DNA of 64,000 bases, from the NCBI GenBank assembly GCA_945915475.1, contig CAMEFI010000007.1:1-64000 (forward strand), written 5' to 3'. Made by a program: the position numbers and the translations under genes. Numbering within the stretch: position 1 is the stretch's first letter; each line of letters opens with the position of its first letter. The notes below the pieces were generated by a model. The model was not told the DNA's origin and ran no database searches. It saw nothing but the letters and a program-made list of their open reading frames with translations. Shown here one piece after another: positions 35,342 through 45,058 of the stretch. The stretch comes from an uncultured Clostridium sp. Lineage in GTDB: Bacteria; Bacillota; Clostridia; Lachnospirales; Lachnospiraceae.

Positions 35342-36877
35342 CTATTCTACCACCATTCCCGGCATAGCAGCCACTGGTGTATACTCATTTCCCGGTTTCA
35401 TATCCTTGGTCACATTCCGGATTACCTTATCCCCCTCTTCTATTCCTTCTGTCACTTCATAATATTCATCCGAATAAATGCCAACTTTGACGTCCTTCCG
35501 CTGAATTATATTATCCGAATCTACCACATACACATAATCACCATCAATATCTGTACAAAGTGCTTCATATGGAATCACCAATGCCTTCTCAGCCTTTCCG
35601 ATAAAAATGTATGCCTTTGCAGATACTCCAATAAAAATGTTGTCATCCGGATTCTCTATCTGAATTCGTCCTTTGATGCTGCCACCTGTTGTAACAGAAT
35701 CCGCACCCGGTATAACCGTATCCGAACTGGCAACACGGCTTATAAATTCTACCTTACCTGTATATTCCTTATTCCCTATTACTACTCTTGCTTCCTGTTC
35801 CTTTGTAATGTAACCAAGGTCATCTTTGGAAACAGCAAATTCCACACCAATCTGATTTGCATCAATGATGGTCAATACCGTCTGACCTTCATTGGCATAT
35901 GATCCCTTTACAATATCCACCGATGCGACAATTCCATCCTCCTGGGCAGTCAATCCAGCCTCTGCAGCATCCAGTGATTCCTGTGCCTCGTTAATATTCA
36001 GATTGGATAACTCATTCGAAGCTGCCAACTGTGCCTTCGTACTTTCTGAAACCTTCACATCCTTGTTCGCTGAAACAATGGCTTCCTGTTCTGCTAATTC
36101 AGACTGCTTCTCTGCAATAGCTTCATTTTTCTTCGTAAGCTTTTTGTTCAGGTCACGAATCGTCTGACGGATTCCCTTTGTGTCCTGTAATTTCGGTTCT
36201 CTTGTTGTTCCCTGCTCATTCGGAGTCGCTGCTTTCTCTGTCTCCTTTGCGTTCTGTGCCTCGACGTCCTCCATCTGATCCTGATAAGCTGTGATGCTGT
36301 CATCAATCGTTTCCGCTTCTTTCTTCATGGAAGCAATCTCTTTTTCCAGCTTCTTCACCTTTTTCTTCGCCGCACTTGCCTTATCTGCCGCTTCATCCGC
36401 CGTCTCATAATTCGCATCTCCGGCAGCCTTTTCGCTTTGCGCTTGAATCTTAACTTTAGTTAAATTATCGCCCAGGTCAGCAGTATCATAGGTAAGAAGT
36501 ACATCTCCCTTTTTAACCGTCTGTCCTGCTTCTACACACACATCATTCACTTTCGCCGTTACCGGTGACACATACGCATTCTTTCCAATTCCAATCACCG
36601 TTCCTGAAGTTGTAATCTCCTGCTCTACATCCTTTCTGTCCACAGTATAGAGAGCTTCATCCTCGCCAGTCTCCATTTCACTCATTGCTTCTTTCATCTG
36701 ATCTACTGCTTTCTTAATGGAAATTCCCGTTGCAACCGCCATAATCAAAGCTGCTGCTACAATAATAATAACAACTTTCTTATTTCCCTTTTTCTTTGCT
36801 TTTTTCTTCGGCTGATCATTCACTTCGACTTCTACAATCTCCTGTTGCATTTCTTCCTTCTTATTATCGCTTTCCAT
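35342..36877 (-). CDS. membrane fusion (adaptor) protein, HlyD/YknX type
   Basis: 511 residues: a lysine-rich cytoplasmic tip, one helix near residues 33-52, two lipoyl half-motifs (VEAGQTVKKGDVLLTY near 130 and the second near 310), a long coiled-coil hairpin between them (about 150-300, rich in K, E and Q), and a beta-barrel domain (VIPYEALCTDIDGDYVYVV). It links the permease to the cell envelope. AGGAGG lies before the ATG. Middle gene of the three-gene operon. Confidence 0.92.
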   Translation of the reverse strand: MESDNKKEEMQQEIVEVEVNDQPKKKAKKKGNKKVVIIIVAAALIMAVATGISIKKAVDQMKEAMSEMETGEDEALYTVDRKDVEQEITTSGTVIGIGKNAYVSPVTAKVNDVCVEAGQTVKKGDVLLTYDTADLGDNLTKVKIQAQSEKAAGDANYETADEAADKASAAKKKVKKLEKEIASMKKEAETIDDSITAYQDQMEDVEAQNAKETEKAATPNEQGTTREPKLQDTKGIRQTIRDLNKKLTKKNEAIAEKQSELAEQEAIVSANKDVKVSESTKAQLAASNELSNLNINEAQESLDAAEAGLTAQEDGIVASVDIVKGSYANEGQTVLTIIDANQIGVEFAVSKDDLGYITKEQEARVVIGNKEYTGKVEFISRVASSDTVIPGADSVTTGGSIKGRIQIENPDDNIFIGVSAKAYIFIGKAEKALVIPYEALCTDIDGDYVYVVDSDNIIQRKDVKVGIYSDEYYEVTEGIEEGDKVIRNVTKDMKPGNEYTPVAAMPGMVVE

Positions 36878-36915
36878 ACTTACCTCCTACGTTTTCGACA
36901 TTGCATAAATCCCGA

Positions 36916-37605
36916 CTACGGGGTTGCTGTAATGTCTGATTCAATCTTTCCATCCAGAATACGGACCACCCGCTTTGCATTGGCTGCAATCCCATCATCA
37001 TGGGTGATCAATACAATGGTATTCCCCTGTTCGTTGAGTCCATCTAATATATTCATAATATCCTGTGTTGACTTTGAATCCAGATTACCCGTCGGCTCAT
37101 CCGCTAAAATCAACGGTGGTGCCGCTGCAATCGCCCTTGCAATTGCCACACGCTGCTGCTGTCCACCCGACATCTCCGAAGGCTTATGTTTCATTCGTTC
37201 CTTCAGTCCAACCTTCTCTAACGCTTCTTCTGCAAGCCGCTTTCTTGTCGACTTATCCACCTTCCGATAAATAAGCGGAAGCTCCACATTTTCCAATGCC
37301 GTCAGATTCGGAATCAGATTAAAGCCCTGAAAGATAAATCCAATCTGATTATTTCTCACTTCCGACAATTCATTGTCCGAAAGACTAGAAACATCTCTAC
37401 CATTCAATATGTAGGTTCCACTAGTCGGAACATCCAGACACCCAAGCATGTTCATCAAAGTAGATTTGCCGGAACCGGAATGTCCGATAATGGCAACAAA
37501 TTCTCCTTTCTGTACGGAAAGACTGACTCCGTCCAGAGCCCGGACTTCATTTTCTCCCGGATTGTATATCTTATACATATCATGTACTTCTATTAACGTG
37601 TCCAT
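36916..37605 (-). CDS. ABC ATPase of the MacAB-like efflux system
   Basis: 229-residue ATPase with Walker A GHSGSGKST, Q-loop FIFQGFNLIP, signature [14 protein letters not shown], Walker B LILADEPTGNLD and switch LITHDD. These are typical of MacB/YknY ATPases. Start at 37605 (MDTLIEVHDM) has AAAGGGG nine bases upstream; the frame start at 37635 does not. First gene of the efflux operon. Confidence 0.95.
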   Translation of the reverse strand: MDTLIEVHDMYKIYNPGENEVRALDGVSLSVQKGEFVAIIGHSGSGKSTLMNMLGCLDVPTSGTYILNGRDVSSLSDNELSEVRNNQIGFIFQGFNLIPNLTALENVELPLIYRKVDKSTRKRLAEEALEKVGLKERMKHKPSEMSGGQQQRVAIARAIAAAPPLILADEPTGNLDSKSTQDIMNILDGLNEQGNTIVLITHDDGIAANAKRVVRILDGKIESDITATP

Positions 37606-37726
37606 TCTTCTCCCCTTTCCTGCTGTTACAGACAACTTCTGTCCCGTTGTATTATTTCAATAATACAATAATATATATTAAATTGCAACCTTCAACTCTA
37701 TACTTAAGAAACACTTAAGAAAATTT

Positions 37727-38635
37727 TTAGAAAAAGCCGTTATCTCGAAGAATCTTCTCTGGCATTTCCGGATTAAACCGCCCACTTCGAATCATCGCAA
37801 TCTCATAGGCATATGGCGGATACGATTTCTTCGGATTATCCGGATTCTTGATATATGGTGTCTCAAGAATTTTCGGTATCTCTGCAAAATTGTTATCATT
37901 TATCACATGCATAAGGGCATCAAATCCAATATATCCAAACCCAAAGTTCTCATGTCTATCCTTTCCTGCTCCCGGCGGATTCTTACTGTCATTCATATGA
38001 AATACGGCAATCTGCTCCTTGCCAATTACCTTATCAAAATGTTCCATGACACCATCATAATCCTGAATGATATCATATCCGGCATCGCTGGTATGGCATG
38101 TATCAAAGCACACCCTAAGTTTATCATTATAGACAACTCCATCATAGATCATCGCAAGCTCTTCAAAACTTCTTCCGATCTCACTTCCTTTTCCCGCCAT
38201 CGTTTCTAACGCAATATGCACCTTTGTATCCTTTGCAAGCACGGAATTAATTCCTTTCACAATCTGTGCAACACCTGCCTCCACGCCCTCGCCAACATGG
38301 GAACCCGGATGCAGCACCAATACAGTAGACCCCATTGCCTCTGTCCGTTGCAATTCCAGTTCCAGAAATTCTACTGCAATCCGGAACGTCTCCGGCTTTA
38401 CACAATTCGCAAGATTAATAATGTATGGAGCATGCACAACAAACTCCTCAATTCCATGCTCTTTCATCATTGCCTGCGCTTCTGCAATCCGAAGTTCGTC
38501 AATCTCCTTCCGTTTCGTATTCTGCGGTGCTCCTGTATATAACATATACGTATTGGCGCCATAGGAAACAGCCTCCTTCACAGAGCCCAACATCATTTCT
38601 TTTCCCGACATTCCTACATGACAACCCAACTTCAC
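37727..38635 (-). CDS. nfo: endonuclease IV
   Basis: Zinc-dependent AP endonuclease of base-excision repair, cutting 5' to abasic sites. TIM-barrel metal motifs are visible: [49 protein letters not shown] and [16 protein letters not shown] start at 38635 ([11 protein letters not shown]) with AAAGGA nine bases upstream gives 302 residues, matching family length; the longer frame from 38677 runs into a palindromic repeat and is rejected. Follows xth by about 100 bases, so the two AP-site repair enzymes may be coexpressed. Confidence 0.96.
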   Translation of the reverse strand: MKLGCHVGMSGKEMMLGSVKEAVSYGANTYMLYTGAPQNTKRKEIDELRIAEAQAMMKEHGIEEFVVHAPYIINLANCVKPETFRIAVEFLELELQRTEAMGSTVLVLHPGSHVGEGVEAGVAQIVKGINSVLAKDTKVHIALETMAGKGSEIGRSFEELAMIYDGVVYNDKLRVCFDTCHTSDAGYDIIQDYDGVMEHFDKVIGKEQIAVFHMNDSKNPPGAGKDRHENFGFGYIGFDALMHVINDNNFAEIPKILETPYIKNPDNPKKSYPPYAYEIAMIRSGRFNPEMPEKILRDNGFF

Positions 38636-38657
38636 GACTTTTTTCCTTTCTACTAAG

Positions 38658-38705
38658 ATTAGGGTGTCAGGTCGCAAATTGAAAACGGACTTTTGACACC
38701 CTAAT
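38658..38705. repeat. short palindromic repeat, family 2, between xth and nfo
   Basis: ATTAGGGTGTC (38658-38668) is the exact inverse of GACACCCTAAT (38695-38705), 26 bases between. The same ends occur at 43561-43797 and at 62933-62944. Confidence 0.75.
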
Positions 38706-38735
38706 TTTTCTAAACAAATTCGGCGTTTGTGAAAC

Positions 38736-39488
38736 TCACATGATATCCAACTCTACAGGGCAATGATCTGATCCCATTACATCCGTTAGAATCTTTGCAT
38801 CCACCAACCTGTCTTTCAAACATTCAGATACCAAAAAGTAGTCAATACGCCATCCTGCATTCTTCTCCCTTGCTTTAAACCGATACGACCACCAGGAATA
38901 AACACCCTCCTGATCCGGATAGAAATACCGATACGTATCTATGAATCCATTGTCCAACAATATACTGAATTTATCCCGTTCTTCATCTGTAAATCCCGCA
39001 TTTTTACGATTGGTTTTCGGATTTTTAAGATCAATTTCCTCGTGAGCAACATTCATATCGCCGCACACAATCACCGGCTTTTTCTTCTCCAACCCTTTCA
39101 GATATGCAAGAAAATCTTCTTCCCACTGCATACGATAGGATAATCTTGCAAGCTCATTTTGCGAATTCGGTGTATACACAGTCACCATGTAATACTCTTC
39201 CAGTTCTAACGTGATGACTCTTCCTTCTTTATCGTGCTGCTCCACTCCTATTCCATAGAACACAGATAACGGCTCCTGTTTTGAAAAAACAGCCGTTCCG
39301 GAATATCCTTTTTTCTCGGCATAATTCCAGTATTGATGGTACCCTGGCAGGTCCAGTTCCAACTGACCTGCCTGCATCTTTGATTCCTGAATGCAGAAAA
39401 TATCTGCATCCATTTCTTTAAAAAAATCCAAAAATCCTTTGCCCACGCAGGCACGGATTCCATTGACATTCCATGAAATCAACTTCAT
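38736..39488 (-). CDS. xth: exodeoxyribonuclease III family AP endonuclease
   Basis: 250-residue magnesium-dependent nuclease of the EEP fold. Motifs: SWNVNGIRA at the N-terminus (asparagine ligand), IQESKMQ (metal glutamate), [20 protein letters not shown] (catalytic aspartate-asparagine pair), WRIDYFLVS and the terminal [11 protein letters not shown] (catalytic histidine). ATG 39488 has AGGAG eight bases upstream; the frame start at 39512 is rejected. Confidence 0.96.
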   Translation of the reverse strand: MKLISWNVNGIRACVGKGFLDFFKEMDADIFCIQESKMQAGQLELDLPGYHQYWNYAEKKGYSGTAVFSKQEPLSVFYGIGVEQHDKEGRVITLELEEYYMVTVYTPNSQNELARLSYRMQWEEDFLAYLKGLEKKKPVIVCGDMNVAHEEIDLKNPKTNRKNAGFTDEERDKFSILLDNGFIDTYRYFYPDQEGVYSWWSYRFKAREKNAGWRIDYFLVSECLKDRLVDAKILTDVMGSDHCPVELDIM

Positions 39489-39527
39489 CTCTAATTCTCC
39501 TATCTGGTTCATCCGCCATTAAAGGCT

Positions 39528-41849
39528 CTATTTTTGGCTTGCTGCTATCAGATAAATGAGCGGCGAATTCCAATAAATGGTCACCTCATTTGTAGAGTAG
39601 CTCTGTGCATTATCTGCATAACATTTTGCCGGTGCCGTATTCAGAAATACTGCCTTTGCATACGGATCCTCCATATTATTATCCGGTCCACCAACCAACA
39701 TACCCGGCATAGCCTTTCCAAGCACCTCAGAAGGTCTGTGATGTGGATTCTGAGGACTTAATGCACCACATCCGGTTACAAAGCAATATCCGGTTGCATT
39801 CATACCGAACAAATAATTCAAATGTTGTTTTGCATAGGTTACATACTCTTCCTTTGGCTGCACATCATTGGCAAGCAAAAGCAACATTCCGGTATTGGCG
39901 ATGCCCATATTAGAGCCCCATTCATAGCTTCGTTCACGGTTAACCATATATCCATTCTCTTTACTCTTTGCCACTGCATCATCTGCCGTTGCAATAAGGG
40001 CATTCTGCACATCTCTAGTCAGATTTGAACTATCTGTCTTCAACTTATCCGTTGTAAGTACTGCGTATGCACCATAGGCTCCAACACTTGCCCATCCAAG
40101 TCCGTTCAGGTTACTGGTGTCCCCTACGTACTCTGACATAGCACTCTTATAAGTATCCTCTCCAGTGGTCTTATATAACTCGGCTGCCGCCCAGAAATAC
40201 TCATCTGCATCCTGGCCATTTGGATACTCACCTGTTACAATATCCTCCGGATTCCTGAATCCGTCAGCGCCTTTGTTCTTCTCCAGATAATTCCATGCTT
40301 TCACGGCTGCATCCAAACAGGTCTTGGCATATGCCTTATCGCTGCTATCCCCATACTGTGTATAGATTCTGCTTGCCAATGCCATTACCGCTGCAAAGTC
40401 ACCAGTTGCTGTATTAGAAATCGGGCACACGATCAATTCATCTGTCTCATCCTGTGGCATAACAGTTTCCGGGAACACCTTGCAAGTTACCTTGTGATAC
40501 ACGCCACCACTGCTATCCTGCATTTTAAGCATCCAGTCTAACTCATATTTCGCCTCGTCAATCAGATCATTTACCCCATTCCCGCTTTCCGGGATACCGA
40601 AATCATCTGCATCCTTTGCATGGATCTTACCTGATTGTTTCTCAAAAGCAAGCAACAGATCTGCCACCGTCTTCGCACCGGTCACCACATATCTTCCATA
40701 GTCACCTGCATCATGCCATCCACCGCTTACATCAATCTTGTTACTTGTTCCATATATAGTTGCCTGGGCATTATGGCATACCGGATGTGCAAAATCACCA
40801 GCCTGATCCCCGGTAAGTTCCATACCACACCTTTGCAGATACAACATCTTCACAATACTTTTAAGGGTATTATCATAAATGCCATCACCAATCATGAATT
40901 CATAAGATTCCTGTCCTTTTCCCGTTACAATCTTATAAGTTCCTTTGTCTTTCACATCTGTAAAATCACCACTATTATTCCACTCCTCAGCAGAAACATT
41001 TAATTTTCTCTCAGTGATCTTGCCATCATATACAGACTGATTCGTGTCCACATTGATTACCTGAAATGTGGTATCATCCTCATCCAGATCTGAGAAAATG
41101 ACCGTTTTTTTGTCATCTGTTGCATATCCAATCTGGTTCACCTTTACCTTCGGTGCTTCAACAGCCTCCGCATCCTGTGCCATCTGACTGTCATCCGCTA
41201 CCGTAAGTGACAAATTATCCAGATATATAGAATGCTCACCTACCGTATCAGAAGCAAGTCCTGCATCCTTCATGGACTGTACCAATCCAAGGTTAAAACA
41301 AAGTCTTGGTGCCGGATCCGTAGCCTCTTCCATCGTAAATTCAGACTCCACATGCTGCACATCTTCCCCCACATGAATTGTTTCTGTGGCATATGCATGA
41401 TAATCACCACCATTTACCTGAATTCTCCAGTCAATATCTCTCTCCATGGTACTATGGACATCAAATGAGAACTTATAAACACCACCCTGACGCATCTCGA
41501 ATCCGTCATAATACACCTGCACACCATGTTCCACACTACCAGTCTTCTTAATGTCAATCTGTAATTCACCGTCATCATTGACATCCATGGTCATCTGTCC
41601 GCCATTTGTATAACTGGCAAAGCTACCAACCCCATCCGAAAAATCTCCATTCCGGATCATATTGCCATCGGCAACCGCCAATGTCTCTTCTGTTGTCGCT
41701 TCCTCCGTCGCGGTATCCTCCTTTGCTTCTGTCTGCTCTGCCTCGGTTGTAGCTGTGGTATTCTCTTCCTTCTTGCTTCCACAACCTGCAACACCACATG
41801 TCATTGCTGCTACTAACAACAGAGCAACACCCCTTTTCCATCTTGTCAT
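39528..41849 (-). CDS. GH9 cellulase, lipoprotein with CBM and Ig-like domains
   Basis: 773-residue endoglucanase. A lipoprotein signal ends in GVAGC (cysteine 23), then an acidic Thr/Glu linker, a CBM4/9-type carbohydrate-binding domain (about 65-220, MIRNGDFSDGVGSF...), a CelD_N Ig-like domain (KVNQIGYATDDKKTVIF, about 235-320), and the GH9 catalytic barrel. Catalytic and substrate residues are visible: GGWHDAGDYGRYV (nucleophilic-water aspartate), HHRPSE, GGPDN and NEVTIYWNSPL (acid glutamate). It would cleave beta-1,4-glucan at the cell surface. Anchoring by lipid rather than a cellulosomal dockerin suggests single-cell capture of products. Confidence 0.95.
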   Translation of the reverse strand: MTRWKRGVALLLVAAMTCGVAGCGSKKEENTTATTEAEQTEAKEDTATEEATTEETLAVADGNMIRNGDFSDGVGSFASYTNGGQMTMDVNDDGELQIDIKKTGSVEHGVQVYYDGFEMRQGGVYKFSFDVHSTMERDIDWRIQVNGGDYHAYATETIHVGEDVQHVESEFTMEEATDPAPRLCFNLGLVQSMKDAGLASDTVGEHSIYLDNLSLTVADDSQMAQDAEAVEAPKVKVNQIGYATDDKKTVIFSDLDEDDTTFQVINVDTNQSVYDGKITERKLNVSAEEWNNSGDFTDVKDKGTYKIVTGKGQESYEFMIGDGIYDNTLKSIVKMLYLQRCGMELTGDQAGDFAHPVCHNAQATIYGTSNKIDVSGGWHDAGDYGRYVVTGAKTVADLLLAFEKQSGKIHAKDADDFGIPESGNGVNDLIDEAKYELDWMLKMQDSSGGVYHKVTCKVFPETVMPQDETDELIVCPISNTATGDFAAVMALASRIYTQYGDSSDKAYAKTCLDAAVKAWNYLEKNKGADGFRNPEDIVTGEYPNGQDADEYFWAAAELYKTTGEDTYKSAMSEYVGDTSNLNGLGWASVGAYGAYAVLTTDKLKTDSSNLTRDVQNALIATADDAVAKSKENGYMVNRERSYEWGSNMGIANTGMLLLLANDVQPKEEYVTYAKQHLNYLFGMNATGYCFVTGCGALSPQNPHHRPSEVLGKAMPGMLVGGPDNNMEDPYAKAVFLNTAPAKCYADNAQSYSTNEVTIYWNSPLIYLIAASQK

Positions 41850-41872
41850 AGTTTTTCCTCCTCTTATTCTTT

Positions 41873-42589
41873 TTATTTCGATTCATGTTGTGCCGTCACA
41901 ATGGCAACAGTTGCTGAAGTTCCTAACCGGTCCGCTCCTGCTTTGATCATTGCCCTTGCGGTTTCCAGATCACGAATTCCGCCCGATGCCTTGACGCGTA
42001 CTCTTTTATAGGTCCTGCCGGTTTCCTTTTCCAGTTCATCGGTCCTGGCATCTACCGTCTTGCGCATCAGTGCTACATCCTCTACTGTTGCTCCCCCTGT
42101 ACTGAACCCCGTAGAAGTCTTAACAAAATCTGCGCCGGCCTCTACTGCCACTTCGCAGGCACGTATTTTCTCTTCTTCCGTAAGAAGGCATGTTTCAATA
42201 ATAACCTTCAAGATAACATTTTTTCCCATGGTATTATATCTACACACATCTTTCACCTGGGCAATATCCTGTTTCACAAACTCCCAGTCTTCATCCTTCA
42301 CTGCCCCTACATTGATTACCATATCAATTTCTGTTGCACCGTTCTCAATAGCTGCCAGGGTCTCAAATTTCTTTCCCCTTGTATCCATTGCACCAAGAGG
42401 AAAACCTATCACCGTGCAGACATCAATCCCTGTATCTGCCAATCGATCTGCCACCTGCTTTGTACGGCAACTATTCACACACACCGATGCAAAATTATAT
42501 TGTATCGCCTCTTCACAGATTACATCCACATCCTCTTCACTTGCATCCGCCTTTAAGATCGTATGATCAAAATATTTACTAAACTCCAT
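41873..42589 (-). CDS. deoC: deoxyribose-phosphate aldolase
   Basis: Class I aldolase splitting 2-deoxyribose 5-phosphate into glyceraldehyde 3-phosphate and acetaldehyde in nucleoside catabolism. The Schiff-base lysine lies in VKTSTGF, the proton-relay lysine in VKASGGI, and [16 protein letters not shown] opens the barrel. Length 238 fits. ATG 42589 has AAAGGA upstream; the frame start at 42610 overlaps a repeat. No other deo genes stand next to it. Confidence 0.95.
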   Translation of the reverse strand: MEFSKYFDHTILKADASEEDVDVICEEAIQYNFASVCVNSCRTKQVADRLADTGIDVCTVIGFPLGAMDTRGKKFETLAAIENGATEIDMVINVGAVKDEDWEFVKQDIAQVKDVCRYNTMGKNVILKVIIETCLLTEEEKIRACEVAVEAGADFVKTSTGFSTGGATVEDVALMRKTVDARTDELEKETGRTYKRVRVKASGGIRDLETARAMIKAGADRLGTSATVAIVTAQHESK

Positions 42590-42608
42590 GTCTTTTATCC
42601 TTTCCCAC

Positions 42609-42845
42609 ATTATAGTCCAAGTAGGCGTTTGCGAAACGCCTGTTTCTTCTATTAAACGTTGTGCAATTTGACAATATCCTCACAGGCACGCTTGCGCTAC
42701 TCTCGCCTCGCAGCGGTACTAAACTCGTGTTTCACACTCGTTAAGTACCGGCGGTCTCAAAGCACCTGCTTAGGATACTTGTCAAATCTGCACAACTCAA
42801 TATACATTTTCAAGAGTTTCGCAATTGCCTAATTATAGTCCAAGT
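42609..42845. repeat. palindromic mobile repeat, family 1, with 13-14-base flanking direct repeats
   Basis: The 209-base core (42623-42831) begins AGGCGTTTGCGAAAC and ends GTTTCGCAATTGCCT, an imperfect inverted pair (13 of 15). Inside, GTTGTGCA-ATTTGACAA near 42657 pairs with the inverse near 42779-42800, and the centre holds a second palindrome (42713-42750). The sequence ATTATAGTCCAAGT occurs on both sides (42609-42622 and 42832-42845); the right copy contains the RNase H stop codon. This is the pattern of a MITE that duplicated its target on insertion. Confidence 0.85.
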
Positions 42846-43438
42846 GCTGCTTTGGCCAGTTGGTCAGCCATCTCATTATAAGTAACACCCGTATGTGCAG
42901 CAACTTTCTGAAACGTTATGTTAATATGCTCCCGCTGCGTAGCTATGAATTCTTTGTAACGCTTTGTGCCTTCCTTATTCGCTTTCCATATCCCGTCCGC
43001 CCACTTCTCAATTCCCTCATAATCATAGTAAATGGTAATGGACGAATACCCATGTTCCACTGCCCACTGGATTGCCTGTTCGCTTCCCAGTATCTCTCCT
43101 GCAACATTGCGCATCGATACATAATCTTCATCCTTACCGCTCCCATTTAGCCTCACTAATTCGTCCGGAAGAACAAGGACACAGCCATAGGCGTATTGCC
43201 GCAGGCTATGCTCGTAACTGCCGTCTACATAAGCGACTAAATGTGCATCCGTGCTGACCTGTTGTGGATTCTCACTCATACCGGTTCTTTGAGAAATAAA
43301 ATCCTCTGCCTCCGAAACCGTCGAAAAGCTCTTGTACACCGCTCCCGAAAAGCCTTCCACCTGAGCCTTACAATCATTCCAGGTAAAGTAGATTCCCGGT
43401 GTCTTTCCCTTTGCCACTGCATAGTATTTCTTAGCCAT
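42833..43438 (-). CDS. rnhA: ribonuclease H with N-terminal hybrid-binding domain
   Basis: 201 residues: a caulimovirus-type RNA-DNA hybrid-binding domain (AKKYYAVAKGKTPGIYFTW...AVYKSFSTVSEAEDFI, residues 2-52) and a ribonuclease H domain from VAYVDGSYE. Catalytic residues are the aspartate in YVDGS, glutamate in AGEILGSE, aspartate in IYYDYEG and the C-terminal H...D in HTGVTYNEMAD. It removes RNA from RNA-DNA hybrids. ATG 43438 has GCGGAG seven bases before it. A repeat abuts its stop codon. Confidence 0.93.
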   Translation of the reverse strand: MAKKYYAVAKGKTPGIYFTWNDCKAQVEGFSGAVYKSFSTVSEAEDFISQRTGMSENPQQVSTDAHLVAYVDGSYEHSLRQYAYGCVLVLPDELVRLNGSGKDEDYVSMRNVAGEILGSEQAIQWAVEHGYSSITIYYDYEGIEKWADGIWKANKEGTKRYKEFIATQREHINITFQKVAAHTGVTYNEMADQLAKAALGL

Positions 43439-43560
43439 AGATCTTCTCCGCTTCTTATATTCATATACACCTGAACTTAGAATACTGTTTTTCGGATATA
43501 CCGTCAAGTAAAATCGAACAGATTCAGGGAAACTCGGGAAGCAAAGAGTTTCCTATAAAG

Positions 43561-43797
43561 ATTAGGGTGCCAAAAGTCCATCTCGAATTTGTGATTTGGC
43601 ATGTTGCACAAAAATAGATTGTTTGCATTCCGTTGCGCTAACCGTTTCGATGAGCCTCTAATCGCAAAAATCGTGTTCAGCAAAGGCTTTCACGATTTTC
43701 AGAGTCTCATCTACACAGCGCAAAAGTCATTTAACCAATCCGTTTTTGTGCAAGATGCCATCCAAGTTTTTGAAAATGGGCTTTTGGCACCCTGATC
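43561..43797. repeat. 237-base palindromic repeat, family 2
   Basis: GATTAGGGTGCCAAAAG opens and CTTTTGGCACCCTGATC closes it; further inside GGCAT-GTTGCACAAAAA pairs with TTTTTGTGCAAGATGCC, and the middle pairs AAAATCGTG (43667-43677) with CACGATTTT. The whole element folds back on itself. CCTATAAA lies on both sides (43552 and 43797), which may be a target duplication, though the copy at 62933 is followed by the same bases. Confidence 0.8.
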
Positions 43798-43806
43798 CTA
43801 TAAAAC

Positions 43807-43835
43807 AAAAAAATGCTCCGGACCTTGTCCGAAGC
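43807..43835 (-). terminator. possible leftward terminator beside the palindromic repeat
   Basis: GCTCCGGAC-ctt-GTCCGAAGC (one mismatch) is followed on the minus strand by ATTTTTTTGTTTTATAG. No leftward gene ends close by; it might stop antisense transcription coming through the AraC gene. Confidence 0.45.
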
Positions 43836-43855
43836 CATTAAAGGGGGAGATATAT

Positions 43856-43984
43856 ATGAAAATGATCAAAAATGTATACTCCTATCTTCTTACACATCTA
43901 TACGATTGTGGGACAGCGGAAAGTCGACACTACAAAAGGGGGGGGAGGGGGAGTAGCACCGCCTTACCGTGTCCCACGCTATAA
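43856..43984 (+). CDS. candidate 42-residue peptide gene
   Basis: ATG at 43856 follows AAAGGGGGAG with seven-base spacing, one of the best ribosome sites in the window. The product begins MKMIKNVYSYLLTHLYDCG and continues with a basic, glycine- and serine-rich tail carrying a second cysteine near the end. The reading frame includes a run of eight G. The N-terminal half could form an amphipathic or membrane helix, so a leader, secreted or signalling peptide is possible. It lies between a palindromic repeat and an AraC gene on the same strand. No homologue is known to me. Confidence 0.4.
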   Translation: MKMIKNVYSYLLTHLYDCGTAESRHYKRGGRGSSTALPCPTL

Positions 43985-44029
43985 GGGGAGGAGAAATCGT
44001 TTCCATACCCATAAGATACTTGATTTTCA

Positions 44030-44058
44030 TTGTATTTTCTATCACTTTTATGTATAAT
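44030..44058 (+). promoter_or_regulatory. promoter of the AraC gene
   Basis: TTGTAT (44030-44035), a 17-base spacer and TATAAT (44053-44058), 61 bases before the ATG; AAGGAGG lies just upstream of the start. Confidence 0.75.
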
Positions 44059-44119
44059 TATATAACAATCCTGCATTTATTGTAGTTTTTACAAGAATTT
44101 AACCGAAGGAGGAATATAT

Positions 44120-45058
44120 ATGGCAGAATATGATATGATTATTAACGATAACCTGCTAGAAACGATTCATTACAATTCACCAACTACTCCGATCAAGGCT
44201 TCATACGCCTATTTTTCTGACTTTCCCGGTGGTATAACACCATGTCATTGGCATCGGGAACTGGAATGTATCGTTATGCTCCATGGCAGCATCAACTACT
44301 ATGTGAACAATGACACATTTACTTTACGTGAGGGTGACGGCATTATCGTCAATTCAAACCGGATGCATTTGTGTGGACCTGTAGAATCTGAAAATCAGCA
44401 TCACATCCGCACCTACCAGATGAACGATCCGGATAACAGCAAATATATTGTGTTGCTTCTTCACCCGGATACGCTGCGTTTCAATCATAAGATGGAAGAA
44501 CGCTATATCAATCCGTTCTTATATGACAACAACAGCGATGTCCTTTTTCTAAACCACAGCGAAGACTGGCACACAGAAGTCATTCAGACCATTTGCGACA
44601 TCTTCTACGCAGTAACTGACCAGATTACCTGCTTTGAGTTGATTGCCCAGAGTAAATTTTTCTACCTCTGGAATCTTCTTTACCGCAATACCATTGCCGA
44701 AAATGGCTGTGACCGGATTGACACTGACCCTATGAATCCTCTTAAGACAATGATCTCTTATATTCAGGATAATTATCAGAACAAGATCACATTAAACGAT
44801 GTGGCTGAAGCCGGTATGATGTGTCAGTCCAAATGCTGCCGTTTATTCCGGGAAACTGTCAAACAGTCTCCTATTGAATATCTGCAAAACTATCGAATCC
44901 AGAAAGGGATTGATCTTCTGGAACACTCTGCCCTAAACATAACTGAGATTGCACTGGAATGTGGTTTTCACGGAGCAAGCTATTTCACAGAAACTTTCCG
45001 CAAGATTAACGGAATCACACCGAAAGAATATCGCAGACAGATTCAGCCTAGTGCTTAG
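44120..45058 (+). CDS. AraC-family regulator with cupin sensor
   Basis: 312 residues. An N-terminal cupin (CHWHRELECIVMLHGSINYYV...LREGDGIIVNSNRMHL, metal-type histidines kept) binds a small molecule, probably a sugar; two helix-turn-helix units at the end (ITLNDVAEAGMMCQSKCCRLF and ITEIALECGFHGASYFTETFRK) bind DNA, finishing with GITPKEYRRQ. No clear target gene is adjacent. Its last 11 bases overlap the end of the convergent gene at 45048. Confidence 0.92.
   Translation: MAEYDMIINDNLLETIHYNSPTTPIKASYAYFSDFPGGITPCHWHRELECIVMLHGSINYYVNNDTFTLREGDGIIVNSNRMHLCGPVESENQHHIRTYQMNDPDNSKYIVLLLHPDTLRFNHKMEERYINPFLYDNNSDVLFLNHSEDWHTEVIQTICDIFYAVTDQITCFELIAQSKFFYLWNLLYRNTIAENGCDRIDTDPMNPLKTMISYIQDNYQNKITLNDVAEAGMMCQSKCCRLFRETVKQSPIEYLQNYRIQKGIDLLEHSALNITEIALECGFHGASYFTETFRKINGITPKEYRRQIQPSA

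Noticed and set aside
43938-43952. Poly-G tract as a sequencing error
   Set aside because: It cannot be judged from one sequence; it is noted with the peptide gene instead of being called an error.
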